Of a stretch of 64,000 nt of DNA, positions 27,212 to 35,828 are shown piece by piece. How positions within the stretch are numbered: the stretch's first letter is position 1; each line of letters opens with the position of its first letter. This stretch comes from Gracilibacillus orientalis (GTDB taxonomy: Bacteria > Bacillota > Bacilli > Bacillales > Amphibacillaceae). The translations under genes were made by a program, and so were the position numbers. Location: positions 333,376 through 397,375 of the forward strand of contig NZ_FOTR01000004.1 of assembly GCF_900114645.1 (NCBI RefSeq). Direction: 5' to 3'. The notes below the pieces were generated by a model. It saw only the letters and a program-made list of their open reading frames with translations. It did no database searches and had not been told where the DNA came from.

Positions 27212-27844
27212 ATGCAAACAAAAAAAGTTCTTCTATATGTATTTAATACAATGTCGGACTGGGAATATGGATATTTAATTGCTGAACTAAACTCAGGAAG
27301 ATATTTCAAAAAAGATTTAGCACCTTTAAAAGTAATTACAGTAGGAGCTAATAAAGAAATTATTACTACTATGGGAGGACTGAGCATAAAACCAGATATT
27401 TCCCTTGATGAATGTACTCTTGAAAGTAAAGATCTTTTAATTTTACCAGGAGGGACTACTTGGAGTGAAGAAATTCATCAACCTATCTTGGAAAGAATTG
27501 GCCAAGCTTTAAAGCTTGGCACTATTGTTGCTGCAATTTGTGGTGCAACTGAGGGCCTCGCGAATATGGGATACTTAGATACTAGAAAGCATACAAGTAA
27601 TAACTTAGAATATACTAAAATGGTATGTCCTAACTATAAAGGAGAAAAGTTCTATGAGTTGGGATCTGCCGTATCTGATGCGAATTTAGTTACTGCATCA
27701 GGAATAGCTCCTCTGGAATTTGCAATGGAGGTACTGAAAAAAATAGATGTATTTACACCAGATGCATTACATTCATGGTATAACCTAAATAAGACTCATA
27801 AACCTGAATACTTCTTCCATCTAATGGATTCAATAAATAGATGA
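27212..27844 (+). CDS. DJ-1/PfpI (class I glutamine amidotransferase-like) protein
   Basis: A 210-residue protein with the nucleophile elbow VAAICGATEGLA (Cys) and the preceding DLLILPGGTTW, plus a HTSNN segment that would supply the His. Relatives in Bacillus (YdeA type) have no fixed function; protease, glyoxalase and stress-repair roles are known in the superfamily. ATG 27212 follows GGAGTG; an in-frame TTG at 27197 overlaps that site. Likely controlled by the WYL regulator upstream. Confidence 0.82.
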   Translation: MQTKKVLLYVFNTMSDWEYGYLIAELNSGRYFKKDLAPLKVITVGANKEIITTMGGLSIKPDISLDECTLESKDLLILPGGTTWSEEIHQPILERIGQALKLGTIVAAICGATEGLANMGYLDTRKHTSNNLEYTKMVCPNYKGEKFYELGSAVSDANLVTASGIAPLEFAMEVLKKIDVFTPDALHSWYNLNKTHKPEYFFHLMDSINR

Positions 27845-27886
27845 GCTAAAAAAAGCAATTTAGCAGATTCATATTATTAAATAATT

Positions 27887-27920
27887 ACCATGCTTTAGAG
27901 AATGTCAAAGCATGGTTTTT
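27887..27920 (+). terminator. Terminator after the DJ-1/PfpI gene
   Basis: A perfect 10-bp stem ACCATGCTTT (27887-27896) with AAAGCATGGT (27907-27916), followed by T5. Confidence 0.85.
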
Positions 27921-27952
27921 GAATATAACTTAAAAATGCTTATGGAGTAATG

Positions 27953-28000
27953 AAAAAGCCCGATTTCTCTATTAATTAACGGTGAAGTTGGGCTTTTTAG
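27953..28000. terminator. Second hairpin, facing the ECF operon
   Basis: AAAAAGCCC (from 27953) pairs with GGGCTTTTT (ending 27998) around a long AT-rich loop. A and T runs on both sides allow use by either strand, probably by the minus-strand ECF operon. Confidence 0.55.
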
Positions 28001-28087
28001 TATTGAAAATTCCTTAACGTTGTAAATCCACATTTTCCTGACGGTACCCCTATTTGAATAAATATTAATCTAAAGCTCCTGATTATA

Positions 28088-29035
28088 CTAGTCGTTGATG
28101 ATTTCTATCTCTTCCCCTTCTGCTAAATCCGATCGAATTTGTAGATTTGTTACGTCTGTTGGTAATGCATCAAATCGAATTTCAAATTCATAGTCACCTC
28201 TCCACTTACTGCTATAGCTACTACCAAGTTGTTGAATCTTTTTTCCATCTGCTACAAGTACAATCTGATTGAACGAAAGTTGGTCCACCGTTTCTTTATT
28301 TGATGTACCCTTTATTACTGTTGCGGTTGGTGACGCTGTAATCGTCTTAAAATGCAGATATCCAGTATCCATTGGCATCCTTTTATCGACTTTTTGTCTT
28401 AAACTAGATCCCATGGCTTTGTTTGGATCATATTCGAATGTAAGTGTCTTGACTGATTGTTGAAAATGTAATGTTAATTCCTTAGCAAATCCATTTGGTG
28501 GTTCAAAAGAATACGTACCCTTTATTGTGCTTTCATCTTCACTTACATTCCCTGCCCCACTGTTCATATGTGATTTGGTAAGAAAACCGGTAATTCTCAT
28601 CGGCGTGAAATCTAACTCAGGGTTATCTATGTTATTCGTTTCACTAGTTGCGGTATAGTAAATAATCAACTGATTATCGTCAACCATCACTCCATTAACA
28701 GTAAACGTTACGCCATTTTCAAATGTTATACTTTCGTTAAGGCTTTGACCATTTCCCATTTCATTTAAGTTTTGTAATGTATCTGAAATAACATCCACGT
28801 CTTCAAATCCAATGATCTTTTTACCATAATAAGCTAATCCTTGATAGTTATAACCAATTAATATCGAGCACAATAAAAAAGCTGCAACTAATTTCCATAC
28901 AAAGTATTTTCTGGAAGAATTTCTTGTTTGTTGACTTTTTAAAGCATTATGCAAACGATATTCTAGTTGATCTGGGGCTTGGAGAGATTCCAACTGCTGC
29001 TTTTCCTTTAGCATCTGTTTCTTTAAGTTACTCAT
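28088..29035 (-). CDS. DUF4179-type anti-sigma factor
   Basis: A 315-residue single-pass membrane protein. The first 45 residues are cytoplasmic and helical and would bind the sigma factor. A membrane helix follows at about 45-62 (LVAAFLLCSILIGYNY), then an extracellular DUF4179-like region with a typical FENGVTFTVNGVMVDDNQLI segment and beta-rich C-terminal part. ATG 29035 follows GAGGTGA; the upstream GTG overlaps it. It overlaps the end of the ECF sigma gene by 8 bases, which predicts translational coupling and a sigma/anti-sigma pair. The signal sensed is unknown. Confidence 0.75.
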   Translation of the reverse strand: MSNLKKQMLKEKQQLESLQAPDQLEYRLHNALKSQQTRNSSRKYFVWKLVAAFLLCSILIGYNYQGLAYYGKKIIGFEDVDVISDTLQNLNEMGNGQSLNESITFENGVTFTVNGVMVDDNQLIIYYTATSETNNIDNPELDFTPMRITGFLTKSHMNSGAGNVSEDESTIKGTYSFEPPNGFAKELTLHFQQSVKTLTFEYDPNKAMGSSLRQKVDKRMPMDTGYLHFKTITASPTATVIKGTSNKETVDQLSFNQIVLVADGKKIQQLGSSYSSKWRGDYEFEIRFDALPTDVTNLQIRSDLAEGEEIEIIND

Positions 29036-29558
29036 TTCGATCACCTCGATACAAAGTATGTAACCTTTTCAGACCATAAAATACTCGTGATTTGATCGTT
29101 CCTACAGAAGTATCAGTAATCTTAGCAATGGTCTGAAATTCAAGATCGTTAAAATACCTCAGTCTAATCGCTTCAGCTTGCTTTTCATTAAGATGTGAAA
29201 GCAAAATATTAATATCTATCTCACTTTCTATTTGGTCAAATACATTATGCTCACCTTTCAACTTGTCTTCTATAACCTGTTGATCTAATAAAACAGTTCT
29301 ATTTTTATTACGATAAGCTGTATGGCAACAGTTAACCAAAATTTTATTACTCCAACTGTAAAAGGATGTATTGTTTTGTAATAAATGAATATTCTCATAA
29401 AGTTTTACAATCATATCTTCCATGACATCTAAAGCATCCTCTTCCTTTTTCATATAGGAAAATGCTAATCTATAATAATCATCTTTCCTACGCAATATTA
29501 GACTTAGTAGTGCTTCTTTGTCACCCTTTTTTGCTTTCTTTACTAGTCTTACATTCAT
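29028..29558 (-). CDS. ECF-type RNA polymerase sigma factor
   Basis: A 176-residue sigma-70 family member with only regions 2 and 4. Region 2 reads YYRLAFSYMKKEEDALDVMEDMIVKLYENI with the YSWSNKILVNCCHTAYR segment. Region 4 reads LNEKQAEAIRLRYFNDLEFQTIAKITDTSVGTIKSRVFYGLKRL. RBS GGGGAGGGGG. Its gene overlaps that of the DUF4179 anti-sigma factor. No clear autoregulatory ECF promoter (AAC...CGTC) could be identified upstream. Confidence 0.9.
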   Translation of the reverse strand: MNVRLVKKAKKGDKEALLSLILRRKDDYYRLAFSYMKKEEDALDVMEDMIVKLYENIHLLQNNTSFYSWSNKILVNCCHTAYRNKNRTVLLDQQVIEDKLKGEHNVFDQIESEIDINILLSHLNEKQAEAIRLRYFNDLEFQTIAKITDTSVGTIKSRVFYGLKRLHTLYRGDRNE

Positions 29559-29639
29559 TACTGCTTTCCCCCTCCCCTACATATAAGAGTAATTACGAAT
29601 ACAATAAGTTCATTAATAAATAAAAAAAATTAAATAAAA

Positions 29640-29735
29640 TAAGATAATTGCAGAGGGACTGCTTAAAAACGTAGCGATTGTGCCCCTGGTTATCCTTAAG
29701 GCGATTCGGATGTAGCCGCTTGGGATTAGACAATA
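29640..29735 (+). repeat. Degenerate copy of the palindromic dispersed element (copy 3)
   Basis: Contains TTAAAAACGTAGCGATTG and CCGCTTGGGATTAGAC, which correspond to TTAGAAACGTAGTGACTG and GCGCTTGGAGCTAGAC in the 41251-41385 element. Outer arms are mostly lost. Confidence 0.45.
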
Positions 29736-29768
29736 CACCTAATTTTATACTTTCCTATCTCATAAAAA

Positions 29769-29808
29769 AAGATAAAACTTATTCCGATTTAAGAATAAGT
29801 TTTATCTT
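29769..29808 (-). terminator. Terminator of the second ECF operon
   Basis: A perfect 16-bp stem AAGATAAAACTTATTC (29769-29784) with GAATAAGTTTTATCTT (29793-29808). The T-run follows on the minus strand, just after the gene ending at 29843. Confidence 0.88.
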
Positions 29809-29842
29809 CAATTTACTGATGATCAGTTCAGATATTAAAATT

Positions 29843-30919
29843 TTAATCTTCAGTAGCATTCTTTGTTTTTTTATGATTAACTGCCAGTCCGATGCCACCG
29901 CCAATCAGTAACAAGCAGATAATTGATACTTGGAAATATTGGTGATAGAACTGCCAAATGTTGATATTAAAATAGGTTTCAAATTGGCCTGCAAAGACTG
30001 GCATTAAGACCGAATCGAATAAATAGAATAAACCGAGTAAAATTAATCCGAAGCCTATCCATTTTTGATAATTGGCCAGATACTTTATAATTGGAACATC
30101 TTCCAGCACCTCATATTCAAAGCGATTTGCTAACTGAAGTGCATCAAAGAAACTAAAGAACCAAATCAATGGAATTAAAAATAAGAAAAGAGATAAGTTT
30201 AAAACATCTAAAATATAGATCGAAAATAGAAAGGATGCCATTAACTGAATACCTCTTTTTTGCAAGCCTAAATATAAATGGCCTGCTCCAGGAAAAATGG
30301 ATAATATAGTAGCGGTCATCTTACTTTTTCTTTCATTATCGCGTGCCCGGTTGAAATCGTCCATTATCGTTTTATCCTCTAACTCTTTTCCTGATTGCTT
30401 TTGATTTAATAGCTGGATAATATCAAACATGCAATATATCCAAATGATCGGAAGTGCTAATAAGAATATTAAAAACACAGCACTTGTCAAAAAACTAACA
30501 AAGAATACCATAATAATAATCCCAAAAAAGGCAGCAAGCAACGTTAGGCCACGATAGGATAGTCCTAAATAAAAATGTCCCATACCAGGTATAATGGACA
30601 ACAGCATTGTGGTTACTCGCTCGTTAGATACTTCCATAGATGCATCTTCATCCTTGCTTACTTTTTTCGTATTTGGATCAGTTTTTGATAGTAGTAAAGT
30701 TATCGTAATATCCAGCATATTAATGCCCCAGATAAGTGCTGCAAATGCTACTAACAAAATAGAGTGATTGAAACCAACAATCACTGTAAAAAAACCTAGT
30801 GCAAGAGCTCCTATAAAGGCTAGTGTATAAAGAACTCCACGAACTTTATGCCCCCAATAAATATGACCAATTCCAGGAATTAGTCCCAGAAAAAATGCTG
30901 CTAATGCTGATTTATTCAT
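29843..30919 (-). CDS. Polytopic membrane protein with three internal repeats
   Basis: A 358-residue protein with about nine to ten hydrophobic segments. The same unit occurs three times: FFLGLIPGIGHIYWGHKVRG (residue 9), LLSIIPGMGHFYLGLSYRG (~106) and ILSIFPGAGHLYLGLQKRG (~206). Each is followed by two helices and a conserved Trp/Asp-rich turn (WGINMLDI, WIYCMFDIIQL, WFFSFFDALQL). The unit resembles TM2-like hairpins. Its start overlaps the anti-sigma gene by 8 bases, so it belongs to the sigma operon. Function unknown; an envelope stress or lipid-related role would be a guess. Confidence 0.75.
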   Translation of the reverse strand: MNKSALAAFFLGLIPGIGHIYWGHKVRGVLYTLAFIGALALGFFTVIVGFNHSILLVAFAALIWGINMLDITITLLLSKTDPNTKKVSKDEDASMEVSNERVTTMLLSIIPGMGHFYLGLSYRGLTLLAAFFGIIIMVFFVSFLTSAVFLIFLLALPIIWIYCMFDIIQLLNQKQSGKELEDKTIMDDFNRARDNERKSKMTATILSIFPGAGHLYLGLQKRGIQLMASFLFSIYILDVLNLSLFLFLIPLIWFFSFFDALQLANRFEYEVLEDVPIIKYLANYQKWIGFGLILLGLFYLFDSVLMPVFAGQFETYFNINIWQFYHQYFQVSIICLLLIGGGIGLAVNHKKTKNATED

Positions 30920-31325
30920 TATGATGAACCCCCTTCATTCCTTCTAATACATCATTCGTTTTAGTCATTAAATGCTCGGTTATCAATCCTGTGTTTTGCT
31001 TTTGCTGGATTTCTGTCACATTTAATGCACCTTGAAACACACCTGTTAAAGTCAAAAAAATCGTTAATCCAGCTGCAACTAGATAATGGGTGACTACTTT
31101 ATTTTGATTTGCTTTTGGAGGAGAAGGTAAGATCTTCTCCATTTGTTGAAGTGTAATGTCTGTGAAATCATCTGAAAGTTCACCATTAACCTCGATATCC
31201 TCTATTAGAGTGACATACATATTTGTACATGTTTCACATTCCAATAAATGATCCTCAATCATGTTCTCTTGATCAGAGTCAGAATTCATATAGGAGAGCA
31301 GAGCGTCTTTACCAATGTGAGTCAA
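30912..31325 (-). CDS. Zinc-finger (ZAS) anti-sigma factor
   Basis: A 137-residue protein. The N-terminal part has the zf-HC2 motif HLLECETC (HxxxCxxC) typical of RsiW/RsgI-like anti-sigma domains. One membrane helix lies at about 79-100 (VVTHYLVAAGLTIFLTLTGV), followed by a short external tail. The start is the TTG at 31325 behind GGAGGAGG; no ATG is available nearby. It overlaps the sigma gene upstream by 4 bases and the repeat membrane-protein gene downstream by 8, a tight three-gene operon. Confidence 0.85.
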   Translation of the reverse strand: MTHIGKDALLSYMNSDSDQENMIEDHLLECETCTNMYVTLIEDIEVNGELSDDFTDITLQQMEKILPSPPKANQNKVVTHYLVAAGLTIFLTLTGVFQGALNVTEIQQKQNTGLITEHLMTKTNDVLEGMKGVHHNE

Positions 31326-31894
31326 TTAAAATCCTCCTCCTTCCAATTTTCTTTCATCCATTTTCTTGCTCGATATAACCTCATTTTGACCGTGGTTTCT
31401 TCGATATTCAACTCTTGTGCAATCTGCTTATACGATAATTCCTGAAAATAATAAGCTTTCACTACTATTCGAAACTTCTCTGGCATCAAATTAATTTGTT
31501 GTTGAATCTTATTTGATTTATCTTTACTAATAATTTGTTCGTCCGGATGTATTTCCGTACTCGCTGGCTCAAATTCTTCAAATGTTTCTAAGTCTTCTTT
31601 ATGTCTTGTTATTTTTCGTTTATAATCGATCGCTTTATGAAGGGCAATACGACTAATCCATGTTTTGAAGCCTTTATACTGATAAGAAGTAAGAGCATCA
31701 ATCATTTTAATAAATGTTTCTTGTGCTAAATCTTCTGCGATTTTTTCATCATGGACGACGCTATATATTACTTTAAATACATGATGTTTGTATCGTTCTA
31801 TCAATAAGCGGATCGCATGTTGATTACCGACTTTTATTTTTCTGATCAGTTGTTCGTCTTGAATGATGCTCCCCCCTCCCTTTTTATACCCCAT
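31322..31894 (-). CDS. ECF-type RNA polymerase sigma factor (second system)
   Basis: Region 2 reads YKHHVFKVIYSVVHDEKIAEDLAQETFIKMIDAL with TWISRIALHKAIDYKR. Region 4 reads LMPEKFRIVVKAYYFQELSYKQIAQELNIEETTVKMRLYRARKWM. It is similar to the SigW/SigX/SigV group. The start is doubtful. The ATG at 31894 has no binding site, whereas AAAGGGAGGGGGG lies inside the frame and is followed 6 bases later by ATT at 31864, which would give 180 residues instead of 190. It heads the anti-sigma and membrane-protein operon. Confidence 0.9.
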   Translation of the reverse strand: MGYKKGGGSIIQDEQLIRKIKVGNQHAIRLLIERYKHHVFKVIYSVVHDEKIAEDLAQETFIKMIDALTSYQYKGFKTWISRIALHKAIDYKRKITRHKEDLETFEEFEPASTEIHPDEQIISKDKSNKIQQQINLMPEKFRIVVKAYYFQELSYKQIAQELNIEETTVKMRLYRARKWMKENWKEEDFN

Positions 31895-32016
31895 TCTAAT
31901 TGACGCATAAAAAAAGTAAATGACTACAAAAACATCAAATTTTTTTATTACTTATAAATACCAGCAATCATGATATAATGAAAGAGTAGAATACCGAAGA
32001 AGTCAGGAGTGAGGAT

Positions 32017-33141
32017 TTGCCCAAGATAAGAACGATTGTTTTTTTCTTATTAATAGGAGTATTAATATGGTTTTTTTATGAAGATGATTATAAAGAAGGT
32101 GGATTGTCTGATGTCTGGTACGAGATGAAAGATGATTTTAATAATTTGAAAAACAATAGCCAGATACGCAACACGATCACTAATCTTCGTTTGGGGTTAG
32201 AAAATTTATTTGACTCCGTAACAGACAAAGAATCTGAAGTTTCCCCTTCTCCTAATATAGAATCACCAGATCTAACAAAACCTTCTGAGCAAACTTTTTC
32301 GATTCATAATATTGAAATTAACGATTCGAAGTCAGAGGTTGAAAATATCCTTAATGACTCGAAACGAAGCTCATTAAATGAATATGGAGTTAATTGGCAC
32401 ACGTACCATGATCATTATCAGAATTTCGTAATGGTTGCTTATAACGAAGATAATGAGGTAACTGCATTATACACCAATCAAGACCTTATTAGTTCTAGTG
32501 TCGATTTAGCTCTAGAAAATGATAAGAATGATGTTAGAGATGCATTGGGAGAACCGCTTGATTCGATCACGAAAGGATATGTTAAATATCGTATTGATGA
32601 TAATGATGACCAGGATACCTACTTAATCGATGATAACTATGTCACCTTTTTTTATGATATTCATCAAGAGGATACGATAGCCGCTATACAAATCATTACA
32701 GAAAGTCTTGAAAATGAGAAAGATGACTATTTTGCTTCTCCTGATAATGCATTAGCTGAAGGTTTAGAATATCAACTCTTTGACCTTACTAATGCAGCTA
32801 GAGTTAAATTCAATGAACCGATCTTGGAATGGCATGAGCCCTCCAAGGCTACCGCACAAAATCATAGTGAAGATATGGCAGAAAATAACTATTTTGGGCA
32901 TACTAATTTAGATGGCCAATCTCCTTTTGATCGATTAGAAGATGATGATATCACGTTCCGTATGGCAGGAGAAAATCTAGCAGCAGGACAACCTAACAGT
33001 ATTTATGCTCACCAAGGACTTATGAATTCAAAAGGTCATCGGGATAATATTTTAAAATCTGATTTCAGGTTAATGTCTGTAGGCGTTGCTTTCCAAGAGG
33101 ACGGGCAACCATTCTATACGGAAGCCTATTTAACGAAATAA
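32017..33141 (+). CDS. CAP-domain protein (YlbC-like)
   Basis: A 374-residue protein with an N-terminal membrane anchor (IVFFLLIGVLIWFFY), an acidic linker, a CAP-associated N-terminal domain (residues about 95-235; HNIEINDSKSEVENIL, WHTYHDHYQNFVMVAY) and a C-terminal CAP/SCP domain. The CAP domain has FDLTNAARVKFNEPILEW, HSEDMAENNYFGHTN and GENLAAG. The start is TTG 32017 behind AGGAGTGAGG. The architecture equals B. subtilis YlbC. Extracytoplasmic; biochemical role unknown. Confidence 0.88.
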   Translation: MPKIRTIVFFLLIGVLIWFFYEDDYKEGGLSDVWYEMKDDFNNLKNNSQIRNTITNLRLGLENLFDSVTDKESEVSPSPNIESPDLTKPSEQTFSIHNIEINDSKSEVENILNDSKRSSLNEYGVNWHTYHDHYQNFVMVAYNEDNEVTALYTNQDLISSSVDLALENDKNDVRDALGEPLDSITKGYVKYRIDDNDDQDTYLIDDNYVTFFYDIHQEDTIAAIQIITESLENEKDDYFASPDNALAEGLEYQLFDLTNAARVKFNEPILEWHEPSKATAQNHSEDMAENNYFGHTNLDGQSPFDRLEDDDITFRMAGENLAAGQPNSIYAHQGLMNSKGHRDNILKSDFRLMSVGVAFQEDGQPFYTEAYLTK

Positions 33142-33166
33142 TGCTTACCTTTATGAGGTAAGCATT
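33140..33166. terminator. Hairpin between the CAP and DUF2680 genes
   Basis: A perfect 11-bp stem AATGCTTACCT (33140-33150) with AGGTAAGCATT (33156-33166) between converging genes; T-run weak. Confidence 0.7.
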
Positions 33167-33174
33167 ATCTTTAA

Positions 33175-33495
33175 TTATTCTGCTTCTTTATCCCGTTTCC
33201 TATGATGTTTATGATCCCATTTTGGAATAAAATTATTTTCTTCTAGCTTTTCATATTTTTTCTCCATGTGTTCGAGTATTTTCTGACCTTTTTCTTCCGT
33301 AAACACACCGTATTCTATATACTTCTCGATAATTTGCTTTTCTTTTTCCATTACTTCCTGTTTCAAAGTTCTGATTTCATCTATTTGCTCGTCAGATAGT
33401 TCCACTTCCTCTGTTTCTGCATGCACAGATGACAGGAACAGTCCTCCTATTGAGATTGTTAATAAACAGGACATAAATAGTTTTCGTAAGCTCAT
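33175..33495 (-). CDS. Secreted DUF2680 protein (YckD-like)
   Basis: A 106-residue protein with a Sec signal peptide (LRKLFMSCLLTISIGGLFLS, cleavage after SVHA). The short helical body (LSDEQIDEIRTLKQEVMEKE, EYGVFTEEKGQKILEHME) matches DUF2680, and the tail is His/Lys/Arg-rich. Relatives are spore-former exported proteins of unknown function. RBS GGAGTGG. Single gene. Confidence 0.78.
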   Translation of the reverse strand: MSLRKLFMSCLLTISIGGLFLSSVHAETEEVELSDEQIDEIRTLKQEVMEKEKQIIEKYIEYGVFTEEKGQKILEHMEKKYEKLEENNFIPKWDHKHHRKRDKEAE

Positions 33496-33583
33496 ATGTT
33501 ATCCCACTCCTTTTTCCCTTAGTATGGCAGACTTTCCCTCACTTATACGAAAAATCAGAGTGGATAACACTACTTAAATAATG

Positions 33584-34378
33584 TTACCGTACATATTCAA
33601 CCGGAAATACTATAAAGTGTTCGCTACAAATAAATGCAAGAAATAACCAAACTACTAAGAAGATAGAAAATAGGACATCTTTATTCGTGTATCTTAAATG
33701 ATAATAATAGGTTCTTTGACTATCCTTTGAAAATTTTTTCGCTTCCATAGCTACAGCGATCCGGTGTGCTCGTCGAATACTTTGAGCTAATAATGGAATG
33801 GCATATAACTTTATTTTTTCGTACATCCCTTTTACCCCTTTGGAATATTGGACACCTCTCACTTTTAATGCTTGTCGCAGTGTTTGAAATTCTTCTACAA
33901 TGATCGGAAGCATCCTTATTGCTGCCATAAAGCTGTATGCATACTTAGGTTTCAATTTTAATTGTTGCATTGTTGAGTAAAATAAATAAACAGGTCTAGT
34001 CGTTAAAGCAAATATTAAACTCAATATACCAAAGACAGAACTCCTGAGCCCTAAGTGAATGCCACGATAAAAGCTCTCCTCTGTTATATGTATTAAACCA
34101 AATTTAAACCAGGTAGTTTCACCTTCACCAAAAAAAATCATAGTTGTCGAAGAGGAGAGAAAAATGATCAATAATGGAACAGCTAACAATCCGACTACTT
34201 TCCATGAATGACCGGTACAAAAAAGATATAGTAGAAGAGCACCAATAATCATGTATAACAAAAAGTTGGGATTGTGCACAAACAGCATTCCAATAAACAA
34301 AGCAGTTAATACCAATAATTTAAAACTGGGATTTATTCGATGCAACCATGTAGGTTGGTAATTAATACTGATAGACAT
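33584..34378 (-). CDS. ykoC: ECF transporter T component (YkoC-like)
   Basis: A 264-residue membrane protein, the coupling subunit EcfT. It has about five to six helices and the two Ala-Arg coupling motifs (AAIRMLPIIVEEFQTLRQALKVRG and QSIRRAHRIAVAMEAK). It links the S component YkoE to the ATPases in YkoD. ATG 34378 is used, 9 bases after GAAGGA; the earlier in-frame ATG touches that site. It overlaps ykoD by 17 bases. The operon is under a TPP riboswitch, so the transported compound should be thiamine or its HMP precursor. Confidence 0.88.
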   Translation of the reverse strand: MSISINYQPTWLHRINPSFKLLVLTALFIGMLFVHNPNFLLYMIIGALLLYLFCTGHSWKVVGLLAVPLLIIFLSSSTTMIFFGEGETTWFKFGLIHITEESFYRGIHLGLRSSVFGILSLIFALTTRPVYLFYSTMQQLKLKPKYAYSFMAAIRMLPIIVEEFQTLRQALKVRGVQYSKGVKGMYEKIKLYAIPLLAQSIRRAHRIAVAMEAKKFSKDSQRTYYYHLRYTNKDVLFSIFLVVWLFLAFICSEHFIVFPVEYVR

Positions 34379-35822
34379 AGATATCATCCTTCAACATATT
34401 TTCTGTCTGTTTGGAAAGATCAAAGATATCTGTGATTTCTCCACCTTTTATTTTCCATTCCTTGGTAGCGTATAGTTCTACTATTTCAGGCTGATGAGTG
34501 ACCATAACAATGGTGACACCGTTTTTTCTGCATTCTTCAAAAAGTTCGAGCATTTGAAAGGTGTTTTTGGCATCCTGGCCAAAAGTCGGTTCATCTAATA
34601 ACAGAATATCAACATCTGCAATAGTTGCAGTTGCTACACTTAGACGTTTCTTCTGACCAACAGATAATTGATAGGGATGATGAGCTTTTACATGATACAA
34701 ATTATATTTTGTCAGATGTTCTTCTATTCTGTTCACAAACTGGTATTGCGGAACATTGCTATGCTTTAAAGAATGCTCAAGTTCTACATAGACACTATTT
34801 GTTACAAATTGCAGTTCTGGGTTTTGAAATACATAACCCATCTTTCGGTAATCACATCTTCTACTACTCTCCGATAAAAAATAGCTAATCTCTCCTGATG
34901 TTTTAATTAACTGCATCATTGCAAGCATAAGCGTGCTTTTACCAGAACCATTTTCACCAGTTATCGCAATCCAGTCTCCTCGATTTATCTCCGCATCCTC
35001 AACGTGCATTTTTATTTGTTTCAGATAATAACCGTAAAAAGAATGCATGGTTATAATCGGTTGGTGACTTTTATCACCATGTGAATGATTTGGTAATTGA
35101 CTTGCATAGTCATCCCAAATATTCGGATACCATATGCCGTATTGATAAAGTTTGCTACGGAATTGGCTGAAGATATGGTTGGGCTCCCCGTTGGCAACTA
35201 TAGAACCAGTTTCATTCAGAATAATAACTCGATCAACTAATGGTAATACGTGATCAATTTTGTGTTCTACAATCACCACTGTCTTATCCTCTGAAACTTC
35301 CTTCAAAGTGTCCCAAACTTGTTTGGTGCCAACCTGATCTAGCATAGCGGTCGGTTCATCTAAGAAAAGCACTTCAGGTTCTAAAGCTAAGACAGATGCT
35401 ATTGCTAGACGTTGTTTCATTCCACCTGATAATTGTTGGATCGAAACGTGATTATCATCCAATTGTAATCCGACCTGATCTAGGTATTGGTCAATAAAAT
35501 CATCCATGTCTTGCTGAGGAGTTTTTCGATTTTCTAATACAAAAGCAATCTCTTCATCAACATAAGACATACAAAATTGAGCATCTGGGTCTTGAAAAAC
35601 CATCCCGTACGATTCTGATATTTGTTGTTTATCTACTTTTATAGGCATTTCTATTACGTCTGGTATTAAGCCGGCCATTATTTGGAGTAACGTAGACTTC
35701 CCCGAACCTGATGGACCGACAAGTAATACTTTCTCACCTTTATTAATGGATAATGAAAAATCTTTAAATAATAATGATGTTGCACTTGGATATTTCGCTC
35801 GCAGATTTTTAATTTCTAACAT
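34362..35822 (-). CDS. ykoD: ECF transporter duplicated ATP-binding protein (YkoD-like)
   Basis: A 486-residue fusion of two ABC ATPases. The first half has GPSGSGKSTLLQIMAGL, LSGGMKQRLAIASVLALEPE and VLFLDEPTAML. The second half has GENGSGKSTLMLAMMQL, LSVGQKKRLSVATATIADVD and ILLLDEPTFG. Both sites look competent. It drives uptake through the EcfT and S components encoded on either side. The fused EcfA arrangement, neighbours and gene order E-D-C equal B. subtilis ykoEDC. YkoF is not present here. Confidence 0.93.
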   Translation of the reverse strand: MLEIKNLRAKYPSATSLLFKDFSLSINKGEKVLLVGPSGSGKSTLLQIMAGLIPDVIEMPIKVDKQQISESYGMVFQDPDAQFCMSYVDEEIAFVLENRKTPQQDMDDFIDQYLDQVGLQLDDNHVSIQQLSGGMKQRLAIASVLALEPEVLFLDEPTAMLDQVGTKQVWDTLKEVSEDKTVVIVEHKIDHVLPLVDRVIILNETGSIVANGEPNHIFSQFRSKLYQYGIWYPNIWDDYASQLPNHSHGDKSHQPIITMHSFYGYYLKQIKMHVEDAEINRGDWIAITGENGSGKSTLMLAMMQLIKTSGEISYFLSESSRRCDYRKMGYVFQNPELQFVTNSVYVELEHSLKHSNVPQYQFVNRIEEHLTKYNLYHVKAHHPYQLSVGQKKRLSVATATIADVDILLLDEPTFGQDAKNTFQMLELFEECRKNGVTIVMVTHQPEIVELYATKEWKIKGGEITDIFDLSKQTENMLKDDIYVYQY

Positions 35823-35828
35823 ATCATT

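Noticed and set aside
29678..29911. 77-residue plus-strand frame
   Set aside because: It crosses a degenerate repeat and the terminator of the opposite operon, and overlaps the end of a real minus-strand gene.
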